Positions 1 to 7,131 of a DNA stretch of 9,454 nucleotides are shown here, piece after piece. The position numbers and the translations under genes were made by a program. Source of the stretch: Pseudomonadota bacterium (lineage in GTDB: Bacteria; Pseudomonadota; Gammaproteobacteria; Burkholderiales; Burkholderiaceae_B); contig JAEYVD010000644.1 in assembly GCA_023432075.1 (NCBI GenBank), positions 1 to 9,454 on the forward strand. The letters run 5' to 3'. The notes below the pieces were generated by a model. That model saw only the letters and a program-made list of their open reading frames with translations. It had not been told where the DNA came from and ran no database searches. The first letter of the stretch is position 1. Each line of letters begins with the position of its first letter.

Positions 1-1002
1 CACGTCGTCGCTGGCAAAGGGGCTGGTGCCCACGATCGGGCCATGCGCCGGCGCGGCAAAGCCCGCATTCAGCGCCTTCGTGATGAAGCCCTTGTCCGTC
101 GCGTAGGCGATGGCCTGGCGCACCCGCACGTCGTCCAGCGGCTTGCGCGCCGTGTTGAACGCCAGCCAGCTGAGCGCGCCGATGCCCTCGTAGCCCTTGC
201 TCGTCATGACGATGGACGGGTTGTCCTTGGCGCGCCGCAGGATGGTCGGCTCGGTCATGAACGGCAGCGCACCGATATCGCCCCGCTCCAGCCCGATCAG
301 CAGATTGGTCGCGTCGGGGTTGATCTTGACCACCACGCGGTCCAGCAGCGGCTTGCCCTTCAAGAAGAATTTGTCGAAGCGCTCCAGGACGATCTCCTGG
401 CCCGGCTTGAATTCCTTGAAGATGAACGGGCCCGAGCCCACGACGTTCGCCGAGTTCCGGGGATGGTTCTTCAGGTCCTGGCCGTCGCCGTAGATGTGCT
501 TGGGCAGCACCGGCATCAACGCCGGCGACAACGCCAGCAGGATCGCCGGATGGGGCTTGCTCATGCGCAGCACGGCGGTGCGCGCGTCCGGCGTGTCCAC
601 GCTTTCGACGGGCGCAAACATCGTCTGGAAGGGATGGTTCTGCTTGACCGCCATGATCGAGAACGCCACGTCCTCGGACGTCACCGGCTTGCCATCATGA
701 AAGACCGCGTCGCCGCGCAAGTGCAGCGTCAGCGACTTGCCGTCCGGCGCCAGCTCCCACGACTCAGCCAGGTAGGGTTGCGGATTCCAGTCGGCGTCGT
801 AGCGCAGCGGACTGGCAAAGAGCTGCGCGCTGGGCAGCGCGGTGGCCGTTCCCGATTGGACCGCGCCGTTCAGATGACGCGGCACCTGCGTGGATCCGAT
901 AACCAGCGTGCCGCCGGCCTTGGGCGCGTCCGCCGCTCTAGCGCCCCCCGCCATTGCGAACACCGACAGAATCGTGGCCAGGCCTAGTCTTGCGCTGCGC
1001 AT
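1..1002 (-). CDS. ABC transporter substrate-binding protein, family 5 (oligopeptide type), 3'-truncated by window edge
   Basis: Periplasmic binding protein that would deliver a solute to an ABC importer. The reverse strand is open for 334 codons from ATG at 1002 to base 1 with no stop, so the C-terminal third is missing (family members are usually about 500-550 residues). Residues 1-23 form a signal peptide (basic MRSARLG, hydrophobic core, ARA before ADAP). The family 5 signature spans about 78-115 (LAESWELAPDGKSLTLHL, then FHDGKPVTSEDVAFS). Further family blocks are VGSGPFIFKEFKPGQ (188-202) and FNTARKPLDDVRVRQAIAYA (292-311). An AAGGGG ribosome site lies 6 nt before the ATG. It follows pta on the same strand after 124 bp, so it is probably co-transcribed or co-regulated with xsc-pta. 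Family 5 proteins bind peptides, metal chelates and other solutes, so the ligand cannot be read from sequence. An organosulfonate or a taurine conjugate is inferred from the neighbours only. Confidence 0.9.
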   Translation of the reverse strand, partial: MRSARLGLATILSVFAMAGGARAADAPKAGGTLVIGSTQVPRHLNGAVQSGTATALPSAQLFASPLRYDADWNPQPYLAESWELAPDGKSLTLHLRGDAVFHDGKPVTSEDVAFSIMAVKQNHPFQTMFAPVESVDTPDARTAVLRMSKPHPAILLALSPALMPVLPKHIYGDGQDLKNHPRNSANVVGSGPFIFKEFKPGQEIVLERFDKFFLKGKPLLDRVVVKINPDATNLLIGLERGDIGALPFMTEPTILRRAKDNPSIVMTSKGYEGIGALSWLAFNTARKPLDDVRVRQAIAYATDKGFITKALNAGFAAPAHGPIVGTSPFASDDV

Positions 1003-1025
1003 GTGCTACCCCTTTGATGTTGTGG

Positions 1026-1040
1026 CATGAACCATTCATG
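1026..1040. promoter_or_regulatory. 15-bp inverted repeat upstream of the binding-protein gene
   Basis: CATGAA and TTCATG are exact reverse complements separated by CCA, centred about 30 bp upstream of the binding-protein ATG. The size suits a dimeric regulator such as an IclR-family protein. It could also fold as a 6-bp RNA stem just before the ribosome site. No strong -35/-10 pair is obvious in the 124-bp gap, so whether it controls a promoter is unknown. The rest of the gap holds only an imperfect hairpin at 1092-1109. Confidence 0.35.
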
Positions 1041-1126
1041 GATGGCTTGCGGTCTAGCGTAGTCATCACCCGGATGCACGCTTAGTACCAAACCGCCAGA
1101 CTTGGTGGTGCCAGGCTTGCCGGCCG

Positions 1127-2047
1127 TCACCCGCCCATGGCGTGCGCGTGCAGCGCCGCCACGGCGCAACTGTTCACGCGCGCTTCCATGGAATCTGACC
1201 GGCTCGTCAACAGCACCGGCACCCGCGTGCCGAGCACCAGGCCCGCCGCGCCGGCGCCCGCCAGCCACGTGAGCTCCTTGTAGAGCATGTTGCCGGCCTC
1301 GATGTCGGGCACCAGCAGAATGTCGGCGTCGCCCGCCACGCGCGACACGATGCCTTTCTGATCGGCAGCCTCGCGCGAGATAGCGTTGTCGAAGGCCAGC
1401 GGCCCGTCGATGTCGCCGCCCCGGATCTGCTGGCGGTCCGCCATCTTGGACAGTGCGGCGGCGTCCAGCGTGGCTGGCATTGCCGGGTTGACCGATTCGG
1501 TGGCGCACAGCACCGCAACTTTGGGCCGTTCCACGCCCAGGGCGCGCGCCAGGTCAATGGCGTTCTGCGCGATGTCCGCCTTTTCCTGCAAGGTGGGCGC
1601 GATGTTGACCGCCGCGTCGGTCAGGATCAGCAGCTTCGGGTAGGCCGCCACCGCCATCACAAACGCGTGGCTGATGCGCCGGCCCGTGCGCAAGCCCGAT
1701 TCGCGCGTCACCACCGCCGACATGAAGTGATCGGTGTGCAGGCTGCCCTTCATCAGCATGCGGACCGCGCCGTCACGCGCCAGCGCCGCGGCCGCGCGTG
1801 CGGCAGCAAGCTCATCGTCCGGCGTGTCGACGATCTCCATGGAACCCGCGCGTATGCCCTCCTGCGCCATCAGCGTGGCCATGCGGTTCGCGGGCCCGAC
1901 CAGCACGGGCTCGATGTAGCCTGCCTCGCTCGCCTGCACGGCGGCGCGCAGACTGACGGGACACAGCGGATACGCCACCGCGGTGCGCAGCCGCCCCGCC
2001 GCCAGCGCGGCAACGCGCAGCGGCTCGAACAAACGGTCGAAAGCCAT
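1127..2047 (-). CDS. pta: phosphate acetyltransferase (PTA_PTB family), partner of Xsc
   Basis: Cytoplasmic enzyme that converts acetyl phosphate and CoA to acetyl-CoA and phosphate. It is 306 residues long, the short single-domain PTA/PTB form, without the extra N-terminal domain of long Pta or the hydratase domain of bifunctional versions. Family features include a glycine-rich segment with GSLHTDHFMSAV near 101-112, ILTDAAVNIAPT (151-162) and the C-terminal LLTSRSDSMEAR with N292 and S293 following. This block resembles the conserved Ser-Arg-Asp active-site region of the family. The start at 2047 (MAFDRLFEPLR) is preferred because AGGAG lies 7 nt upstream. An in-frame ATG at 2074 has no ribosome site. 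The gene lies 102 bp downstream of xsc on the same strand. Xsc makes acetyl phosphate, so Pta is the next step into central metabolism. Phosphate butyryltransferase activity is the main alternative, but the xsc neighbour argues for acetyl. Confidence 0.9.
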   Translation of the reverse strand: MAFDRLFEPLRVAALAAGRLRTAVAYPLCPVSLRAAVQASEAGYIEPVLVGPANRMATLMAQEGIRAGSMEIVDTPDDELAAARAAAALARDGAVRMLMKGSLHTDHFMSAVVTRESGLRTGRRISHAFVMAVAAYPKLLILTDAAVNIAPTLQEKADIAQNAIDLARALGVERPKVAVLCATESVNPAMPATLDAAALSKMADRQQIRGGDIDGPLAFDNAISREAADQKGIVSRVAGDADILLVPDIEAGNMLYKELTWLAGAGAAGLVLGTRVPVLLTSRSDSMEARVNSCAVAALHAHAMGG

Positions 2048-2065
2048 GTCTTCGCTCCTGCCGCG

Positions 2066-2146
2066 GCCGCGCATGCGGCGGCCGGGTGATTGACCGGCGC
2101 GGGGCCAGGGCGTGACAGCCAGCCCCTGCCCGCGCGCCAGGCGCGC
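2066..2146. other. GC-rich inverted repeats in the xsc-pta gap
   Basis: Two short hairpins lie between xsc and pta. GCGCGCC at 2132-2138 mirrors GGCGCGC at 2140-2146, beginning 4 nt after the xsc stop in the direction of transcription. GCCGC at 2066-2070 mirrors GCGGC at 2075-2079, shortly before the pta ribosome site. Neither is followed by a T run on the reverse strand, so they do not look like intrinsic terminators. They may stabilise the upstream message or have no function in this GC-rich DNA. Confidence 0.3.
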
Positions 2147-2149
2147 CGG

Positions 2150-3961
2150 TCAGCGTCCCACCGGCTCGATCGACAGCGGCACCTCGCCGGCCTGGAACGG
2201 CTGGTTCACGTACTTGCGGTACTTGTCCAGGAACCGCACCGGCTGCTTGAGCGCATCCCGGCGGAACGGATCGCCCAGCTCCTGGCTGACCATCATTTCC
2301 AGCACGGTGGTCTTGCCTTCAAGCTGCGCCTGGCACGCGGCCTGCAGCGCGGCGCCGACCTGGTCGGCGTGTTCCACGCGGATGCCTTCCGCCCCCATGG
2401 CGCGCGCCAATTCCGAGAAGTTGGGATTGCGCAGGTTGCTGCCCACGAAGCGGCGGCCATAGAAGTCGACCTGGTTCTTTTTCTCGGCGCCCCATTGACC
2501 GTTATGAAACACCACCGCGGTCACCGGAATCTGCTCGCGCACGCAGGTCAGCAATTCCTGGAAGCTCATGCACCAGGCGCCATCGCCCACATACGCCACC
2601 GCCGGGCGGTCGGGCCGGCCAAGCTTGGCGCCGATCAGGGCCGGCAGCGCGTAGCCGCAATTGCCGAAGCTCATGGCGGCCAGCATGGAATTGGGCTCGT
2701 CGAAACGCAGGTAGCTGTTGGACACCGAGCAGATGTTGCCGATATCGGTAGACACCATGACGTGCTTGGGCATCGCGCGCTCAAGCTCGCGCAGCATGCG
2801 GCGCGGGTGCATGCGCCCGCCGCCCTGCTCGATGATGTCCAGGCTCCAGTCGTCGCGCTCGTGCGACCAGCTGTCCAGTTCCTGTTCCCACTCGGCCTTC
2901 TGCGCGGAGATCTCGCTGGCGCGCTGATCCTTGGTGCGCACGCAGGCCACGTCGCGACCCTGCAGCTTGGCCGTCAGCGCGGCAGCGGCCGGCTTGGCGT
3001 CGCCGCAGATGCCCACGGACACCGGACGCACCAGGCCCAGCATGCGATGGTCGGCGTCGACCTGGATGATGCGGGCATTCTGCGGCCAGTATTCCAGCCC
3101 GTGTTGCGGCAGCGTGCCGAAAGGCCCCAGCCGCGTGCCCAGCGCCAGCACCACGTCCGCCTGCGACAAGAGCTTCATGCCGGCCTTCGCGCCCTGGTAG
3201 CCCAGCGGGCCGCACCACAGCGGATGGCTGGCCGGGAAGGCGTCGTTGTGCAGATAGCTGGTCACCACCGGCGCGCCCAAGAGCTCGGCCAGCGCCACGC
3301 ATTCCGCCTGCCCGTCCGAGAACAACACGCCGCCGCCCGCCACGATGACCGGGAACTTGGCCTCGGCCAGCATGCGCGCCGCGGCTTCCAGGTCCTCTTC
3401 GGAGCCCGGCCCGCGCCGGATGCGGCGTGGCTCGGGGATGGCCACGTCGATCTCGCCGTAGAAATAGTCGCGCGGAATGTTCAGCTGCGCGGGGCCGCGT
3501 TCGGCCATCGCATTGTCGAACGCCTTGGCCGTGAATTCGGCCATGCGATCCGGACGGTTCACGTGCGCCTGGTACTTCGTGATGCGCGAGAAGATCGGCA
3601 GTTGCTCGGTCTCCTGAAAGCCGCCCAGCCCCATGCCCGACGTGCCGGTCTCGGGCGTGATCGCCACCACCGGGCTGTGCGCCCAATAGGCCGCCGCCAC
3701 GCCCGTCACGAAGTTGGTGATGCCGGGGCCGTTTTGTGCAATGCACACGCCGTGCCGGCCGGTCACGCGCGAATAGCCGTCGGCCATGTGCGCCGCGCCC
3801 TGTTCGTGCACCGTCGGCACGAAGCGGATGCCGGCCGCGGGAAACAGGTCCAGCGCATCCATGAAGGCCGAACCGACGATGCCGAAAACATCCTTGACGC
3901 CCTGCGCGACCAGCGTTTCGACAAACGCTTCGCTGGGGGTCATGTGTTGCTTGCTGCTCAT
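2150..3961 (-). CDS. xsc: sulfoacetaldehyde acetyltransferase, thiamine-diphosphate enzyme
   Basis: Key enzyme of C2-sulfonate catabolism (EC 2.3.3.15): sulfoacetaldehyde plus phosphate gives acetyl phosphate and sulfite, using thiamine diphosphate and Mg2+ in the cytoplasm. The 603-residue length is normal for Xsc. The N-terminal pyrimidine-binding domain carries the catalytic glutamate region VHEQGAAHMADGYSR (51-65, E53). ITPETGTSGMGLGGFQETEQ (101-120) is the segment I recognise as typical of Xsc rather than acetolactate synthase. The central domain follows (about 190-340). The C-terminal pyrophosphate domain has the metal-binding GDG at 459-461 and N487, the classical GDG-x25-N motif. The start at 3961 is supported by AGGAGAGA about 6 nt upstream; the later ATG at 3943 has no such site. 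The gene is followed by pta and is divergent from an IclR regulator, a known arrangement for sulfonate degradation. The source of sulfoacetaldehyde (taurine, isethionate, sulfopropanediol-derived or other) is not encoded here. Confidence 0.95.
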   Translation of the reverse strand: MSSKQHMTPSEAFVETLVAQGVKDVFGIVGSAFMDALDLFPAAGIRFVPTVHEQGAAHMADGYSRVTGRHGVCIAQNGPGITNFVTGVAAAYWAHSPVVAITPETGTSGMGLGGFQETEQLPIFSRITKYQAHVNRPDRMAEFTAKAFDNAMAERGPAQLNIPRDYFYGEIDVAIPEPRRIRRGPGSEEDLEAAARMLAEAKFPVIVAGGGVLFSDGQAECVALAELLGAPVVTSYLHNDAFPASHPLWCGPLGYQGAKAGMKLLSQADVVLALGTRLGPFGTLPQHGLEYWPQNARIIQVDADHRMLGLVRPVSVGICGDAKPAAAALTAKLQGRDVACVRTKDQRASEISAQKAEWEQELDSWSHERDDWSLDIIEQGGGRMHPRRMLRELERAMPKHVMVSTDIGNICSVSNSYLRFDEPNSMLAAMSFGNCGYALPALIGAKLGRPDRPAVAYVGDGAWCMSFQELLTCVREQIPVTAVVFHNGQWGAEKKNQVDFYGRRFVGSNLRNPNFSELARAMGAEGIRVEHADQVGAALQAACQAQLEGKTTVLEMMVSQELGDPFRRDALKQPVRFLDKYRKYVNQPFQAGEVPLSIEPVGR

Positions 3962-4027
3962 GGTCTCTCTCCTGGCATGCCGGCGCTCGTCCGATTGCTA
4001 GTTGGCCGGTGTGATCCGATACTGCGC

Positions 4028-4078
4028 CAGAAATGCCTCCCTTCCCACCCCCGTGCGTTCCATTTTCTGCATTTTCTG
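4028..4078. promoter_or_regulatory. Half-site array CAGAAA(A)TG between xsc and the IclR gene
   Basis: CATTTTCTG occurs twice in exact tandem at 4061-4069 and 4070-4078. A near-identical copy in the opposite orientation, CAGAAATG (one A shorter), is at 4028-4035. These AT-rich elements stand out in the divergent intergenic region, 67-117 bp upstream of the xsc ATG, where an activator of xsc would be expected to bind. The regulator next door is the obvious candidate, but binding is inferred. I cannot place a convincing -35/-10 pair for xsc. Confidence 0.4.
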
Positions 4079-4107
4079 TGCGACGATGGGCAGCCGATCG
4101 CCAATTC

Positions 4108-4120
4108 TTCAATTATTGAA
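4108..4120. promoter_or_regulatory. 13-bp perfect palindrome at the IclR start, likely auto-operator
   Basis: TTCAAT and ATTGAA flank a central T, ending 2 bp before the regulator's ATG at 4123. The partial match continues outward (pairs at the third and fourth flanking positions). IclR-family proteins bind short palindromes and often repress their own genes, so an autoregulatory operator is the simplest reading. The element covers where the ribosome site would be, and no strong Shine-Dalgarno sequence is visible there (only GAAAG). It may therefore also affect translation. Confidence 0.45.
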
Positions 4121-4122
4121 AG

Positions 4123-4881
4123 ATGAAAGACGAATCCTCCGCCGCCCTGCGCGCGCTGACGCTGCTGGAACAGGTTGCCCGTTCGGCCCAGCCCGTCTCG
4201 CTGGCCGAACTGACCGAAGCCACCGGCCTGCCCAAACCGTCCGTCCTGCGCATCCTGTCACGGCTGGTCGACGCCGGCATGCTGCTGCGCGAACCGGCCG
4301 GCAAAAGTTACGTCAGCGGCCCGCGTCTTGGGGCGCTGGCGCGCGACACCCTGCTCAATTCACCGCTACGCGGCGAACGCCACCGCATCCTGGACAGCCT
4401 GGTCGACGAAATCGGCGAGACCTGCAACTGCACCATGCTCGACGGCGACGAGGTCATCTACCTGGATCGGGTGGAAACCGCCTGGCCGCTGCGCGTCAAC
4501 CTGCAATCGGGCTCGCGCGTGCCGCTGCATTGTTCGGCAAGCGGCAAGCTGTTCCTGGCGTACATGCGCCGCGAAACCCGCCAGCGCCTGCTGGCGGCAG
4601 CCCAGTTGCCGCGCTACACGCCGAACACACTCTGCGAGGTCGCGGCGCTGGAAGAAGAACTGCGGACCATCAAGAAAGAAGGCGCCAGCTTCGACCGCGA
4701 GGAATTCCTGCTGGGCATCGTCTGCATGGCGGTGCCTATCCTGCATGGATCGCGCGCCATTGCGGCCGTGGCGCTGCATGCGCCGGTGGCAAGGTTGTCG
4801 ATCGACGGCGCGCGGGCGTGGCTGCCGCGCATGCAGGAAGCCGCCCGGGCGTTGGCGGGAACGTACGAAGCGTCCGCCTAG
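4123..4881 (+). CDS. IclR-family transcriptional regulator, probable regulator of xsc-pta
   Basis: Cytoplasmic DNA-binding regulator of 252 residues, normal for the family. The N-terminal winged helix-turn-helix spans about 1-65, with the recognition region SLAELTEATGLPKPSVLRIL (26-45) followed by LVDAGML. The C-terminal effector domain (about 75-250) has the family hallmarks VIYLDRVE (111-118), CSASGKLFLAY (127-137) and GIVCMAVPI (188-196). The ATG at 4123 gives the usual short N-terminus before the first helix; the ribosome site is weak. It is divergent from xsc across 161 bp that contains several operator-like repeats, so it probably senses a sulfonate or pathway intermediate and controls xsc-pta and itself. 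Taurine clusters often use MocR/GntR-type TauR, so an IclR regulator here may indicate a different inducing sulfonate. That is inference. Confidence 0.92.
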   Translation: MKDESSAALRALTLLEQVARSAQPVSLAELTEATGLPKPSVLRILSRLVDAGMLLREPAGKSYVSGPRLGALARDTLLNSPLRGERHRILDSLVDEIGETCNCTMLDGDEVIYLDRVETAWPLRVNLQSGSRVPLHCSASGKLFLAYMRRETRQRLLAAAQLPRYTPNTLCEVAALEEELRTIKKEGASFDREEFLLGIVCMAVPILHGSRAIAAVALHAPVARLSIDGARAWLPRMQEAARALAGTYEASA

Positions 4882-4902
4882 TTCGGACGATTCAAGCGTC
4901 CG
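4871..4902. terminator. Overlapping hairpins at a convergent gene junction
   Basis: Three copies of one arm occur in alternating orientation: CGTCCG 4871-4876, CGGACG 4884-4889 and CGTCCG 4897-4902. The middle arm can pair with either neighbour, each with a 7-nt loop, so two mutually exclusive stems are possible. Each stem covers the end of one of the two convergent genes (stops at 4879-4881 and 4892-4894). There is no T run, so this is at best a weak or factor-assisted bidirectional terminator. Confidence 0.4.
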
Positions 4903-5410
4903 GGTCGTTCCTGGCCGCGCCGGCCTGCGCCCGCTCCTGGCGGCGGTTTCTCGCGCCTTCGATCTTGGCCAGCAGCGGCTGCTTCTTCTGAATGACGATT
5001 TCCAGATACCGGTCCCGCGGCAGGACGAGCCGCACCACGGTCGGCAACGCCTCGTAAGCGCGCTCCAGCACGTCCTTGACCATCGCGTCGTCCTTGAGCT
5101 TTTCGGCCGAGACGCTGAGCAAGCCATCGACCGTCACGCGCTCGATGGTCTGCCAATGCTGTTCCACCAGCGCGCTGCCCTTTTCGGCGGTGGCGCCCGC
5201 CAGTTCGCGGCCCTTTTCGGCGGTGGCCCCGGCCAGTTCGCGACCTTTCACCGCCGTGGCGCCCGCCAGCTCCAATCCCTTGGCGCGCGCGTTCGCGGCG
5301 GCATCGCCCAACTGGGCTTTTGAACTTTCCAGCGCTCCTGCCGTGCGGCTGGTCAGCGCGCGCGCCTTGACAGCCGCGCCTTCGGACAGCGCCTTGAACT
5401 TGTCGAACAT
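4892..5410 (-). CDS. hypothetical protein with three 11-residue tandem repeats
   Basis: I do not recognise this 172-residue protein. The start at 5410 (MFDKFKALSEGAAVKARAL) is chosen because AGGG lies about 6 nt upstream. The frame is open further back, to an ATG at 5488, but that extension has arginine- and glycine-rich shadow-type sequence. Residues 1-45 are Ala/Lys/Ser-rich and look helical. Residues 48-80 are three 11-residue repeats, LAGATAxKGRE (last one ending GSA). The C-terminal part (VEQHWQTIERVTVDGLLSVSAEKLKDD, then LERAYEALPTVVRLVLPRDRYLEIVIQKKQPLL) looks like a folded helical domain with a charged tail. There is no signal peptide or membrane segment, so it is probably cytoplasmic. 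Eleven-residue Ala/Lys/Glu/Gly repeats recall amphipathic helices of LEA-like or apolipoprotein-like proteins, which is a resemblance only. It converges on the IclR gene and is divergent from dbpA. Confidence 0.75.
   Translation of the reverse strand: MFDKFKALSEGAAVKARALTSRTAGALESSKAQLGDAAANARAKGLELAGATAVKGRELAGATAEKGRELAGATAEKGSALVEQHWQTIERVTVDGLLSVSAEKLKDDAMVKDVLERAYEALPTVVRLVLPRDRYLEIVIQKKQPLLAKIEGARNRRQERAQAGAARNDPDA
5171..5269 (-). repeat. Three tandem 33-bp in-gene repeats
   Basis: Units at 5237-5269, 5204-5236 and 5171-5203 (read on the reverse strand) encode LAGATAVKGRE, LAGATAEKGRE and LAGATAEKGSA. The second and third differ at a few third positions and at the end of the third. This points to fairly recent duplication of a 33-bp unit, and copy number may vary between strains. 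Confidence 0.85.
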
Positions 5411-5418
5411 GATCCACC

Positions 5419-5428
5419 CTGACGTCAG
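5419..5428. promoter_or_regulatory. 10-bp perfect palindrome beside the repeat-protein ribosome site
   Basis: CTGACGTCAG is its own reverse complement. It starts 9 bp upstream of the repeat-protein ATG (5410) and touches its Shine-Dalgarno region. It might be a small operator. A 10-bp palindrome can also arise by chance, so this is a weak call. Confidence 0.2.
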
Positions 5429-5475
5429 TTGGCGTTGATGATCGGGAACGGGCCCGCCCCGCAGCCGGCCACCCC

Positions 5476-5508
5476 GTCGGTAGATCATACCGACTCAGGC
5501 TTTACACT
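5476..5508. promoter_or_regulatory. 19-bp inverted repeat with divergent -10 elements between the repeat protein and dbpA
   Basis: GTCGGTA (5476-5482) and TACCGAC (5488-5494) are exact 7-bp reverse complements around GATCA. On the reverse strand the centre reads TATGAT (5489-5484), a good -10 for the repeat-protein gene. On the forward strand TACACT at 5503-5508 is a possible -10 for dbpA, though neither has a convincing -35. A dimeric regulator bound here would block the leftward promoter and could influence the rightward one. Confidence 0.45.
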
Positions 5509-5554
5509 ACGCCCAACTCAGCTTTTCTCCGATCTCTCACCGGATCCGCCCCCC

Positions 5555-6943
<1,389 letters not shown>

Positions 6944-6944
6944 T

Positions 6945-6957
6945 CCAGCAGGGCTGG
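6945..6957 (+). terminator. Short hairpin after dbpA
   Basis: CCAGC (6945-6949) and GCTGG (6953-6957) pair around AGG, starting one base after the dbpA stop. No T run follows directly, so it is only a possible 3' end or stabilising stem. Confidence 0.25.
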
Positions 6958-6979
6958 CGGCAGGCTCGCGCGGCAAAGC

Positions 6980-7009
6980 TTGTAGGTTTCGCACCGGCTT
7001 TGCCATAAT
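6980..7009 (+). promoter_or_regulatory. Sigma-70-type promoter for the DoxX gene
   Basis: TTGTAG at 6980-6985 (three of six consensus bases, including the TTG) is followed after 18 bp by CATAAT at 7004-7009 (five of six). Transcription would begin near 7016, leaving a leader of about 115 nt before the DoxX ATG. The -10 lies inside an 11-bp palindrome, GCCATAATGGC (7002-7012), which might serve as an operator. Confidence 0.5.
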
Positions 7010-7024
7010 GGCGCCGCCTGCACG

Positions 7025-7042
7025 CCGGTATGCTGGTTTTTT
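7025..7042 (+). terminator. Weak stem followed by six T's in the DoxX leader
   Basis: CCGG and CTGG (7025-7028, 7033-7036, one G-T pair) form a small stem directly followed by TTTTTT at 7037-7042. It could end dbpA transcription or pause polymerase shortly after the DoxX promoter. The stem is short, so efficiency would be low. Confidence 0.3.
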
Positions 7043-7076
7043 CGAAAGGCACGGCGGGCGCGGAACCAAAGGCAAG

Positions 7077-7100
7077 CAGTGGGCTCCAACCTGCCCACTG
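7077..7100 (+). promoter_or_regulatory. 8-bp perfect hairpin in the DoxX 5' leader
   Basis: CAGTGGGC (7077-7084) and GCCCACTG (7093-7100) are exact reverse complements with an 8-nt loop. The stem ends 31 nt before the DoxX ATG and just upstream of its ribosome site (AAGAGA). No T run follows, so it is not a terminator. A translational control or mRNA-stability element is plausible. I do not recognise a known riboswitch class. Confidence 0.45.
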
Positions 7101-7131
7101 TCCCCCTTAACCATCAAAAGAGAAACTCACC

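Noticed and set aside
43..987. Forward-strand open frame of 314 codons
   Set aside because: Arg/His/Gln-rich product with no domain; it is the antisense of the binding-protein gene, which has a signal peptide and family motifs.
1092..1109. Hairpin between pta and the binding-protein gene as a terminator
   Set aside because: The stem has a mismatch on the transcribed strand and no T run follows.
2048..2074. Longer start for pta
   Set aside because: No ribosome site before 2074, while 2047 has AGGAG at good spacing.
2150..3961. Acetolactate synthase as the identity of the thiamine enzyme
   Set aside because: The TSGMGLGGFQETEQ region and adjacent pta fit Xsc; there is no small regulatory subunit gene nearby.
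2090..4126. Forward-strand open frame of 678 codons, the longest complete frame
   Set aside because: It lies opposite xsc and crosses several gene boundaries; the product is His/Arg/Ala-rich, typical of an antisense shadow in high-GC DNA.
5171..5269. Repeat block as a CRISPR-like array
   Set aside because: Units are directly adjacent with no spacers and stay in frame within a coding gene.
4328..5323. Forward frame across the IclR and repeat-protein genes
   Set aside because: Overlaps two well-supported genes in other frames and has low-complexity Arg/Ala/Cys composition.
5429..5554. 42-codon N-terminal extension of DbpA from an ATG
   Set aside because: Proline-rich, lacks helicase similarity and covers the probable promoter and inverted repeat; the GTG at 5555 gives the standard 462-residue protein.
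6979..7131. Known riboswitch class upstream of DoxX
   Set aside because: I could not match the stems or conserved loops to any class I know; only generic hairpins are visible.
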